A program made the translations under genes and the position numbers. Shown one piece after another: positions 1-6,841 of a stretch of 33,246 bases of DNA; position 1 is the first letter of the stretch; every line of letters begins with the position of its first letter. This stretch comes from Halieaceae bacterium (GTDB lineage: Bacteria; Pseudomonadota; Gammaproteobacteria; Pseudomonadales; Halieaceae). The notes beneath the pieces were generated by a model, which had not been told where the DNA came from, ran no database searches, and saw only the letters and a program-made list of their open reading frames with translations. Location: NCBI GenBank assembly GCA_902613175.1, contig CACMGJ010000019.1, positions 1 through 33,246 on the forward strand, written 5' to 3'.

Positions 1-292
1 GCGCGCTTAAATAATCAGAGGCACCTCGCGTATCCCCCGCTTCACTGGTGACGAATTCAAACGCCCGCAATTCACAAAGTATTCGTGTGGGTGGGTCGTT
101 TTGCCGAAGCCAGTCAAGCAGTCTTGACTGGCCCTCTACAGACCCCAGCTCCAGCTGCAGCGAAGTCGACATTGGGTCAGCCAACACGGTGGGCAAACGA
201 GTCACCTGAACTATGCCTCCGTCAGTGGCAGTCAGTTGCAACATCAACTTCGACGACAGTTTGTCACCGACGTATAAACAGCGATGTGTCAC
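1..292 (-). CDS. Hypothetical protein, 3' part cut by the window edge
   Basis: Read on the minus strand, an open frame starts at a GTG at 292-290. That GTG overlaps the TGA stop of the rsmJ-like gene upstream (GTGA, 4-nt overlap), and the frame stays open for 97 codons to the window edge. The product begins VTHRCLYVGDKL and is mixed alpha/beta in look, with no signal peptide or membrane segment in the visible part. I do not recognise a family. The 4-nt overlap and the long open frame in a tightly packed minus-strand operon support a real gene translated by coupling to rsmJ. The start codon and product are uncertain because the C-terminus is missing. Confidence 0.5.
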   Translation of the reverse strand, partial: MTHRCLYVGDKLSSKLMLQLTATDGGIVQVTRLPTVLADPMSTSLQLELGSVEGQSRLLDWLRQNDPPTRILCELRAFEFVTSEAGDTRGASDYLSA

Positions 293-1062
293 CTGCCATT
301 CCCCTTTGGTTTTACCATGACGTCAAATCGAACCGTTTTACCCGTGATGCTGTGAGAAGGCTTAACATTCCCCAGTGCCGGCGCTTTGACTGGCCGCTTG
401 ATCACAACTCGCTCAACTGGCTGAGCCATCGCCCACACCAATAAATCCTCGGGATCGTGTGCCGCGGAACTACCCGCATGAAGCGCCTGAACACTGGCCA
501 AGGCCTTCTTCACCGCAGCGGTTTTGGCACGCTCAGGAAACATGGGGTCAATGTAGATCACATCAAAGCCCTCAACCGCTTGCTGACGGCTATCCCCGAA
601 AAGTACGCGCATGCGACTTACCGTCTCAACCACTTTGTAGTTGGCGCTCATAAGCGCTAACTCGCGCGCCTGTTCCAGGAGATAACACAGGGGCACAGAC
701 TGTTCTGACAGAGCGACCGAACAACCGAGGTCGGCCAGCACGAAAGCGTCGCGTCCCAACCCAGCGGTTGCATCAAATACCTTAGGCCGCTTCTCACCCT
801 TCACACCGATCGCGCGACCCAATGGCTCGTTGTGCCCGGATTTTCGGCGATAGAGCATGTCAGCAGAGGAAAAGTCGACGTAAACCGGTCCCAGCCGAGG
901 ACTTTGCAATCGTTGAAGCCACGAACGATCCGTATCGATGACCAACGCAACACCGGAGTCCAGATCATCTGCAGTGTCAACAAACTCGAGATTCAGCGTC
1001 TCTGCCACTGACTTCGCCCGAGCTTGAACTCCCCTCGACGCAGGCGCGACAACACAACTCAT
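289..1062 (-). CDS. rsmJ: 16S rRNA (guanine1516-N2)-methyltransferase RsmJ
   Basis: SAM-dependent methyltransferase that modifies G1516 of 16S rRNA in the small subunit. The 257-aa product has the family signature YRRKSG (71-76), the SAM-binding motif I DATAGLGRDAF (97-107), and the catalytic-loop motif DPMFPER (172-178), followed by a KRP and a HSITGKTVRFD stretch as in E. coli RsmJ (YhiQ). The frame is open further upstream, but the ATG at 1062 is chosen because it overlaps the TAA stop of the 62-aa gene before it (TAATG) and gives the usual family length. The gene lies in a minus-strand operon between that small gene and another gene leaving the window. Family assignment is confident; methylation of G1516 is carried over from the E. 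coli protein. Confidence 0.93.
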   Translation of the reverse strand: MSCVVAPASRGVQARAKSVAETLNLEFVDTADDLDSGVALVIDTDRSWLQRLQSPRLGPVYVDFSSADMLYRRKSGHNEPLGRAIGVKGEKRPKVFDATAGLGRDAFVLADLGCSVALSEQSVPLCYLLEQARELALMSANYKVVETVSRMRVLFGDSRQQAVEGFDVIYIDPMFPERAKTAAVKKALASVQALHAGSSAAHDPEDLLVWAMAQPVERVVIKRPVKAPALGNVKPSHSITGKTVRFDVMVKPKGNGR

Positions 1063-1250
1063 TAGCGATTTCTCATGCCTATTTCGAGCGGTGAGCCCTC
1101 TAACTCGATAGCAAAGCCAACGTTGTGCGCCCCCTGACTCATGCCATGCTTGTCGGTCATCTCGATTAATCGCTCCTCGGACTGACCGGCGGACCAATAC
1201 TCGAATCGAATATCCGACAGCTGCTTTTCATCTAGCTGAGCCCACACCAT
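1062..1250 (-). CDS. Small hypothetical protein coupled to rsmJ
   Basis: A 62-aa frame from an ATG at 1250, preceded by a Shine-Dalgarno-like AGGTGAG about 5 nt upstream. Its TAA stop shares one base with the ATG of rsmJ (TAATG), which suggests translational coupling. The protein is soluble and acidic in its middle (DEKQLSDIRF, SEERLIEMTD), with no membrane segment, Cys pair or known motif. I do not recognise a family. Its start lies in a CCATGG palindrome, so an ATG also reads the other way at 1249, but the plus-strand gene probably begins further on at 1360. The ribosome-binding site and coupled stop argue for a real gene; function is unknown. Confidence 0.6.
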   Translation of the reverse strand: MVWAQLDEKQLSDIRFEYWSAGQSEERLIEMTDKHGMSQGAHNVGFAIELEGSPLEIGMRNR

Positions 1251-1359
1251 GGTTTCTCACCTGCTACCTAAAACGGCGAAATGCGCCTGTCCCGCGACAC
1301 ACACCTCGAACTTAAACGCTTCCGCTGGCATCATACCGTCTCAGCACACGGATTTCGTC

Positions 1360-1923
1360 ATGCTTCCGATTTTGTACCCATCGCAGACTCTTTCAAGCTT
1401 CACCGCACCCTGGCGCCACGGCTATGGATTGATTATCTCGGTGCTTCTAGCCAGCGGACTGGCGAGCTGTGGGAATCTCGATCAGTACGACATTACGCTG
1501 AATGATCGGACGCTCTACACGCCCAGGGACTTGTTTGAGGACTACTACCTTCCCGATATTGCGCTGAGTAATTGCGTCACCCAAGCCATAGAAGATGGCC
1601 AGGTATTCGTGGCAGGCGGCTTGGAAGTGCTCAACTGTTCAGAGGCTGGCATCGAGTCTTTATCGGGCTTGTCTCGCTTTACTGGGCTCAAACGTCTGAA
1701 GTTGACGGACAACAACGTTCGCAACCTCGTCGAGCTGTCTAAGCTGACGCAACTCGAAGAACTGCGACTCGAGGGCAATAAGGTAGTGGATATTGTGCCA
1801 CTGACCGTTCTCCCCAGCCTGAATCTTGTCTCGATTGAACACAATCCGGCATTGCAGTGTCACAGCCTCGTCCGCTTCCGCCGCGGGGTTGAGGTTATCG
1901 CACCGGAGCATTGCTCGTCGTGA
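1360..1923 (+). CDS. Leucine-rich-repeat lipoprotein
   Basis: Predicted lipoprotein with a short leucine-rich-repeat (LRR) domain. From the ATG at 1360 the product is 187 aa: a charged start, a hydrophobic stretch (LIISVLLASG) and a lipobox LASC, then a mature part of about 150 aa. Three to four LRR-like turns of the SDS22/internalin type can be seen (LSGLSRFTGLKRLKLTDNN, then LSKLTQLEELRLEGNK, then VPLTVLPSLNLVSIEHNP), with Asn at the usual positions. A Cys pair near the end (CHSL and EHCSS) could form a disulfide that caps the repeat. An earlier in-frame ATG at 1249 would add 37 residues before the signal peptide and is less likely. The gene ends with a 4-nt overlap into the acyltransferase gene, so the two are probably co-transcribed. 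The binding partner is unknown. Confidence 0.8.
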   Translation: MLPILYPSQTLSSFTAPWRHGYGLIISVLLASGLASCGNLDQYDITLNDRTLYTPRDLFEDYYLPDIALSNCVTQAIEDGQVFVAGGLEVLNCSEAGIESLSGLSRFTGLKRLKLTDNNVRNLVELSKLTQLEELRLEGNKVVDIVPLTVLPSLNLVSIEHNPALQCHSLVRFRRGVEVIAPEHCSS

Positions 1924-2825
1924 CCTACTGGATTTACCGCGCGATTGCCGCGCTGCCGCTTTCGATTTCCTATCGACTTGCGCGAGTTCTCGCATGGCTC
2001 ACCGAGCGTGTGTTCAAGTATCGAGTTACCACGGTAGATCAAAACCTTAGGCACTCCTTCCCCGACCAGTCCGAGGCTTGGTACGCAACCACTAGGCATC
2101 GCTTCTATCAACAATTCGCTGACGTCACCGTTGAGGCCATCTATGGCTGGCGCATGCCTCGGAACGAGCTAGAAGAACGAATGACCATTACCGGCTGGGA
2201 GCCACTTATCTCAGCAGACGACGAGTCACCCAAACCCGGCATTTTATTATCGATCCATCACAACAACTGGGAGTGGCTAACTCAACGCGCGAGTGCAGCG
2301 GCAACCGCACCGCTGGATGGTGTTTACAAACCACTGCATGACCGTGGCGCAGATCGCTTCGCGCTGGAGTCGAGAGGTAAATGGGGTGCAACGTTGGTTA
2401 CAATTAAAGGCGTCAGTCGACACGTACTAAAGAACCGACGCACTCCAAGAGTCCTGGCCTTACTTGCCGATCAGTCGCCCGGGAAACGCGACGCAATTCA
2501 CTGGACGCAATTCATGAATCAAACCACCGCATTCTTCATGGGGCCCGCGACCTTGGCCCGTCTCACAAAATATCCGGTGTACTTTGCGCGGACACAACGC
2601 TTGTCTCAAGGCCATTACCACGCTGAACTCCTGACGATCTGTACAGAGCCGGGCACGATGAGCGAAAACGAGCTCATCGAGAAATACGTTGCCCTAGCTG
2701 AAGAGACGATTCGTCTGCAGCCAGAGAGCTACCTCTGGACTAATCGACGATGGAAGCTAGAGCCACCTCAAGTAACCTTGGAGACGGCACCGGACGCGTC
2801 AGAGGAAATCCAATCAAACCCCTGA
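1920..2825 (+). CDS. LpxL/HtrB-type lipid A biosynthesis acyltransferase
   Basis: Inner-membrane acyltransferase of the lysophospholipid/lipid A acyltransferase (LpxL/LpxM) family, expected to transfer a secondary acyl chain to the lipid A precursor from acyl-ACP. The 301-aa product has an N-terminal membrane-facing helix, the HX4E catalytic motif (H113 to E118, SIHHNNWEW), a VYKPLHD segment (135-141) and a DQSPGKR segment (184-190), all family hallmarks. The GTG at 1920 is preferred because it overlaps the stop of the LRR lipoprotein (GTGA); a TTG at 1911 is an alternative. Its 3' end overlaps the convergent MBL gene by 58 nt. Which acyl position it serves cannot be told from the sequence. 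Confidence 0.88.
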   Translation: MTYWIYRAIAALPLSISYRLARVLAWLTERVFKYRVTTVDQNLRHSFPDQSEAWYATTRHRFYQQFADVTVEAIYGWRMPRNELEERMTITGWEPLISADDESPKPGILLSIHHNNWEWLTQRASAAATAPLDGVYKPLHDRGADRFALESRGKWGATLVTIKGVSRHVLKNRRTPRVLALLADQSPGKRDAIHWTQFMNQTTAFFMGPATLARLTKYPVYFARTQRLSQGHYHAELLTICTEPGTMSENELIEKYVALAEETIRLQPESYLWTNRRWKLEPPQVTLETAPDASEEIQSNP

Positions 2826-3559
2826 CTTTGCGTCGCGTAGATCACATTCATCTCGGTGCGCTGAATAAGCGGACCTAATAAAACCGAAACGGCGTCGACC
2901 GAATTATTCTGCTCGGAAATATGCCCAGCGATGACTGTGCCAGGAACAGACTCCCCCATTGCCTCGAGCATCCCAAGCGCCTGATCATTGTTGAGGTGCC
3001 CAAAGTCACCCGACACTCGACGCTTCAGAGCAGCCGGATAGGGGCCACGCCGGAGCATCTCGAGATCATGGTTAAACTCCAACAAAAGGAGATCACAGCC
3101 CTCGTAGGCGCGCTGCACATGCGGCGACACCATGCCCAAGTCAGTCAGGACGCCCACGCGCCGCGCCGCGTGATTGAATACGAATTGAACGGGTTCTTTC
3201 GCATCGTGCGGCACCGTGATCGCCGATACTTCAATATCACCAATAGCAAATTCCGAGTCACTCTCGATCTCAACGATAGTTCGGGCTCCCTCTAATTTGC
3301 CCGATGTCAGCGTCCCGTGACTCGTATAAATAGGAGCGCCAGCAGCTTTCGATACAGCAGCAACGCCACCTATGTGGTCAGAGTGCTCATGGGTGACCAA
3401 AATGGCATAGATATCAGCGATATCAACATTGATTTGATCAAGACGAGATAGCATCTCGCGTGCCGGGAAGCCGCAGTCTATGAGTATCGTCGTCTCTTCA
3501 CTGGCGACGAGTGTCGCGTTTCCCTTGCTGCCTGAGCCAACCGATGCGACTCGGAGCAT
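2768..3559 (-). CDS. MBL-fold metallo-hydrolase (YycJ/WalJ-like)
   Basis: Cytoplasmic metallo-beta-lactamase-fold hydrolase, 263 aa. The metal-binding motif HEHSDH is at 57-62, with a further HDLEM stretch in the middle and GHISEQNN near the C-terminus giving later metal ligands. The N-terminal SVGSGSKGNATLV is typical of the YycJ/VicX branch of phosphodiesterase/nuclease-like hydrolases. Its ATG shares one base with the TAA stop of bamC, so dapA, bamC and this gene form one operon. The same order dapA-bamC-MBL is known in Pseudomonas, where purC follows; here purC is absent from this site. The substrate is not established. Its last 58 nt run antisense to the end of the acyltransferase gene. 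Confidence 0.88.
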   Translation of the reverse strand: MLRVASVGSGSKGNATLVASEETTILIDCGFPAREMLSRLDQINVDIADIYAILVTHEHSDHIGGVAAVSKAAGAPIYTSHGTLTSGKLEGARTIVEIESDSEFAIGDIEVSAITVPHDAKEPVQFVFNHAARRVGVLTDLGMVSPHVQRAYEGCDLLLLEFNHDLEMLRRGPYPAALKRRVSGDFGHLNNDQALGMLEAMGESVPGTVIAGHISEQNNSVDAVSVLLGPLIQRTEMNVIYATQSQGFDWISSDASGAVSKVT

Positions 3560-4617
3560 TACGTGATATTGCCCTGCAGGAGCGTTAGAAGACCTTGCTG
3601 TTCCAACTGTCCGATGGGCTGACCATCCGATCCAAGGATGTGAATCGTGACCTGCGAGGTGTCTTCCGTGGTCAATTGCACTTGAAACTCCTGACCAATG
3701 AGCGGGTCATCGCTGTCACTACCACCAAGCCAGCTAAACCAGCCACCGTCTTCCTCGCCTTCAGGGCCAAGGTATGTGACGTAGAACAAACCCGCACTAC
3801 GGTTCTTATCGTCCAATCGGAAGCCCGCGTCGGTAAAGCCCTTCTCGGTTGCCGCCCAGGCACGATTAAATGGCAGATCCAGTCGTAATCGAGCGCCGCT
3901 ACTCGACTCCTCCATTGCGATACGACCGGCGCCGGTCATCGCTTGCTCAGCTATCATAGACACAGGCGCTGACTCGGCGCTGTTAGCAATGAACTGGGCA
4001 ATATTACGCAGCATGGTCTGCTCAAGCTCCGTATCATCAGAGTTCTGTGGCCAGCTTGTAAGATCTAGATCCTTGGCAACGTTCTGTTGCAATACGTGCA
4101 ACTCGGACGTGTTTCGCTGTACACCCGAATCAACCCTAAAGCGGAAACGCGATTCGAGACTTTTGTTCTCAAGCATCACAAAAGCGGTGTCGATTAATCC
4201 GCCAGAGGCGTCGACACTGGCGACATCAATACCGCTACTGACTAAGAAGGCTCGCACCTGTGGCCAGAGCTGCCCAGGCGCGACATTAACCACAGCCCAG
4301 CTGCTCTCACCTAGGCGCTGCAAACGAACGGCATCCAACTGGGAGCCAGCAGTTAAGGGCGCTGGACGAGGCGCCTCGCCGGTCACAGGAATCGCAAGAT
4401 TCACTGCCACCTCAGGAATAGGATAGGCCTGCTGAATAGCACCGGAATCCAAATCGCCAGGAACGGTGATCGCATCGGCCTCGATGGCATTCTGGTAATC
4501 ACCGGATAACTCGGATTCTGTCTCCCACGGGATGATCTTGCTGGTATCAGGCAGCAGGCTGCAACCTGACAATCCAACCACAGCAATGAGAAGTTCCAGT
4601 GTTTTTAGTTTAAACAT
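3559..4617 (-). CDS. bamC: Outer-membrane assembly lipoprotein BamC (NlpB)
   Basis: Lipoprotein subunit of the BAM complex, which inserts beta-barrel proteins into the outer membrane. The 352-aa product has a signal peptide with lipobox LSGC and acylated Cys19. A low-complexity linker follows, then two helix-grip-like domains: one around 100-215 beginning with a conserved GESSWAVVNV stretch, and a C-terminal one from about 245 with LDLPFNRAWAATEKGF. It lies directly after dapA with a 13-nt overlap, the usual dapA-bamC arrangement in gammaproteobacteria. BamC is among the less conserved BAM lipoproteins, so gene position adds real support to the call. Confidence 0.88.
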   Translation of the reverse strand: MFKLKTLELLIAVVGLSGCSLLPDTSKIIPWETESELSGDYQNAIEADAITVPGDLDSGAIQQAYPIPEVAVNLAIPVTGEAPRPAPLTAGSQLDAVRLQRLGESSWAVVNVAPGQLWPQVRAFLVSSGIDVASVDASGGLIDTAFVMLENKSLESRFRFRVDSGVQRNTSELHVLQQNVAKDLDLTSWPQNSDDTELEQTMLRNIAQFIANSAESAPVSMIAEQAMTGAGRIAMEESSSGARLRLDLPFNRAWAATEKGFTDAGFRLDDKNRSAGLFYVTYLGPEGEEDGGWFSWLGGSDSDDPLIGQEFQVQLTTEDTSQVTIHILGSDGQPIGQLEQQGLLTLLQGNIT

Positions 4618-5477
4618 TCGTCAATCGCCTTTGTCACTTCCCCCTGAAACTGCGCTGACAATGGCGTGAGCGGCAATCTCATGGTGGGCTCAATCAGCCC
4701 CAAATAACCCATAGCATACTTGACGGGAATGGGATTTGGTTCAAGGAACAATGTTTGATGTAGTCGCTGAACTTTTTGATCGACAGCACGCGCGGTCGGC
4801 ATATCACCCGCTAATGCCAAGCGACACATCTCAGCCATTTCTGCGGGCGCAACATTGGCTGTAACCGAAACACATCCCTTAGCACCAGCCTGGAGTAAAT
4901 CGCAGGTAGTGCCATCGTCACCCGAGTAAACAGCAAACCCCTCAGGCAAGGACTGGATAAGCGCGGCACCGCGCTCAACATCACCCGTCGCATCCTTTAA
5001 GCCAACAATGCTCTCAATCTGGCTGAGACGAAGAATAGTTTCATTCGTAAGGTCACAGCCCGTCCGTGAGGGCACGTTGTAGAGGATGATAGGAAGATTG
5101 ATCGCACCTGCTACCGCCGAGAAGTGCTGGAACATCCCCTCCTGTGTCGGCCGGTTGTAATACGGAGTCACCAATAAAGCACAGTCTGCGCCGGCTTCTG
5201 CTGCCGCGACGGTCAGTTCTACAGCCTCTAATGTCGAGTTAGATCCGGTGCCAGCCATGATGGGGATGCGCCCGCCCGCATGACTTACACCGAATCGAAT
5301 CACTTCTCTATGCTCTGGGTGACTCAGTGTAGATGCCTCACCGGTTGTACCCACTAATCCCAGTGCCGCAGTACCATTTTCGATATGAAAATCAATGAGC
5401 CGCTCTAACGTCCGCCAGTCAACGTCACCGGAATCGGTCATAGGTGTTACCAGCGCGACTATGCTTCCGGTTATCAT
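4605..5477 (-). CDS. dapA: 4-hydroxy-tetrahydrodipicolinate synthase DapA
   Basis: Condenses pyruvate with aspartate semialdehyde, the first committed step of the diaminopimelate/lysine pathway feeding peptidoglycan. The 290-aa TIM-barrel protein has the key residues at the same numbers as E. coli DapA: Thr44-Thr45 in GTTGE, Tyr133 and Arg138 in YNVPSRTG, and the Schiff-base Lys161 in GLKDATGD. The frame is open further upstream, but the ATG at 5477 matches the family N-terminus (MITGSIVALVTPM) and has a GGAG ribosome-binding site. It is the first gene of the dapA-bamC-MBL operon and is divergent from the DUF3806-like gene, with only about 40 bp between the two starts. Confidence 0.97.
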   Translation of the reverse strand: MITGSIVALVTPMTDSGDVDWRTLERLIDFHIENGTAALGLVGTTGEASTLSHPEHREVIRFGVSHAGGRIPIMAGTGSNSTLEAVELTVAAAEAGADCALLVTPYYNRPTQEGMFQHFSAVAGAINLPIILYNVPSRTGCDLTNETILRLSQIESIVGLKDATGDVERGAALIQSLPEGFAVYSGDDGTTCDLLQAGAKGCVSVTANVAPAEMAEMCRLALAGDMPTARAVDQKVQRLHQTLFLEPNPIPVKYAMGYLGLIEPTMRLPLTPLSAQFQGEVTKAIDECLN

Positions 5478-5519
5478 CGGCGTACTCCAGCGATGGGAAA
5501 ATTCGAGGTGAGGGTCAAC

Positions 5520-6083
5520 ATGATCGCGCAATTATCCATTTCGAGAGCAGTTTCACAACCGGAATTACGCAATCTGCGACAGCTGATTGCGGTGTTTGTT
5601 CTCTTTGTGACTAGTCTGACAGCGCCGACCGTCCTGAGTTCAGAACTTGAGCCACAAATTCGCCCGCTTAGTGCGATCGATAAGCACTACATGGCCGAGC
5701 AGCGGCAGACCGTCGAGGGTCTTGCCAATCGTCTTGGAAGACGCCTTTCAGGGGTTGCCGAGCGGGATCTCGAAACGCTTCAGAGAATCATCGACCTGCG
5801 CTGGGTCGACAGTGAAGATGTTCAAACTCAACAAGCGATGGGTATTGTTTTTGGCGACTTATTAGCCAATGAGCTGGATTTTCACTGGGTGGTTTACAGA
5901 GATCGCGCGGGAAGGTCGCGCGCACTTCGGTACCACGATCAAGAGGTCTATGTCTTCCCGGTGACGATGCTTTCTAGACGACTGTCGGCGAGTGCCCCAC
6001 TGTCGGTGGGTGACTTATTTGACGAACAATTGAAACGACAACGTCAGAAACTTCCGGGCGCTCGTTGGATTCCACAATCGTAA
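5520..6083 (+). CDS. Exported DUF3806-like protein
   Basis: A 187-aa protein with a hydrophobic N-terminal segment (LIAVFVLFVTSLTAPTVLS) that looks like a signal peptide, so probably periplasmic. The mature part has the pattern I associate with DUF3806: an N-terminal helix with QRQTVEGLANR, a middle segment with GIVFGDLLANELDFHWVV, and then RDRAGRSRALRY. No catalytic motif is visible. The ATG at 5520 has a GAGG ribosome-binding site about 7 nt upstream; an in-frame ATG at 5493 would place the start only 15 bp from the dapA start. It is a single gene between two minus-strand operons. Function is unknown; the family name is a recollection from pattern, not a search. Confidence 0.7.
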   Translation: MIAQLSISRAVSQPELRNLRQLIAVFVLFVTSLTAPTVLSSELEPQIRPLSAIDKHYMAEQRQTVEGLANRLGRRLSGVAERDLETLQRIIDLRWVDSEDVQTQQAMGIVFGDLLANELDFHWVVYRDRAGRSRALRYHDQEVYVFPVTMLSRRLSASAPLSVGDLFDEQLKRQRQKLPGARWIPQS

Positions 6084-6121
6084 CTAGCAAATAGAGTCGG
6101 CGGAGGCAGAAATAGCTCAGA

Positions 6122-6841
6122 TCAAAGAGAATACCGATCTGGAAAAGAAAAGTCTCGCCGGTAAGTAATCACACCATCAACCCACATTGCGCGGTGTCTG
6201 GCACCCTCAACGGATCGATTGCCAGATTGATAGCCCGCGTCTCCCGGATACAACATCACGACATCCTCTGGATCCTCGGCACAGACCTTGGGGAAAAAAT
6301 AGGGTGGGATCCGGCGACGTGCAGTAGCAACTGCGGCATCTACTGACCGATGCTGAGATAAGTCGATCAAACTCACTAAGGTCGGGGGCGGTAGCCGCAG
6401 TTTACCCACTTGATGCTCAGCCACCGCGTCCTCGGGACGCACCCAGCGAGCTTCCACCATTTCCTCACCGTCAACGCTTACTGCGGCACCCGCAGGCAAC
6501 TCAGCAACGAAAAACCAGGTCGCAAAACGGCGCTTCATTCCTACCGGTGTGAGCCAGTGAGAAAAGTGTGTCAGAGCTGCAACCGGGAGCAGAACATCAG
6601 CCTCTTCTCCTAACTCGCGAACCGCTGCAATCTTTACCCGATCAAGCTCAGAGGGTCCATGGTCATCCTCATCGACCTTACCGCCCGGGAACATCCATAC
6701 ATCGGCCATGTTGCGGGCATTGGAATTTCGCTTGAGCAACAAGACCTCGGGCGCTGAGGCGGAAGGACGCAATAATAAAACCGTCGACGCTAGGACAGCG
6801 CCATCACGCTCTACGAGCGATAACGATCCATCAATAGCCAT
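6122..6841 (-). CDS. NUDIX hydrolase, NUDT7/19-like
   Basis: A 239-aa NUDIX-fold hydrolase. The Nudix box is split: FPGGKVDEDD (51-60), about a dozen extra residues, then AAVRELGEEADVLL (72-85) with the metal-binding REXXEE core. The insertion in the box and the long C-terminal part with a PTLVSLIDLSQ helix resemble the NUDT7/NUDT19 (CoA or acyl-CoA diphosphatase) branch rather than MutT. The substrate is inferred only from this likeness. The ATG overlaps the end of sppA by 11 nt, so it is the last gene of the wrbA-DUF2069-sppA-nudix operon. It ends 38 bp from the convergent DUF3806-like gene, with no clear terminator between. Confidence 0.85.
   Translation of the reverse strand: MAIDGSLSLVERDGAVLASTVLLLRPSASAPEVLLLKRNSNARNMADVWMFPGGKVDEDDHGPSELDRVKIAAVRELGEEADVLLPVAALTHFSHWLTPVGMKRRFATWFFVAELPAGAAVSVDGEEMVEARWVRPEDAVAEHQVGKLRLPPPTLVSLIDLSQHRSVDAAVATARRRIPPYFFPKVCAEDPEDVVMLYPGDAGYQSGNRSVEGARHRAMWVDGVITYRRDFSFPDRYSL

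Noticed and set aside
85-444. Open frame of 119 codons on the plus strand
   Set aside because: It is antisense to rsmJ and to the cut gene, both better supported, and the product has no recognisable features.
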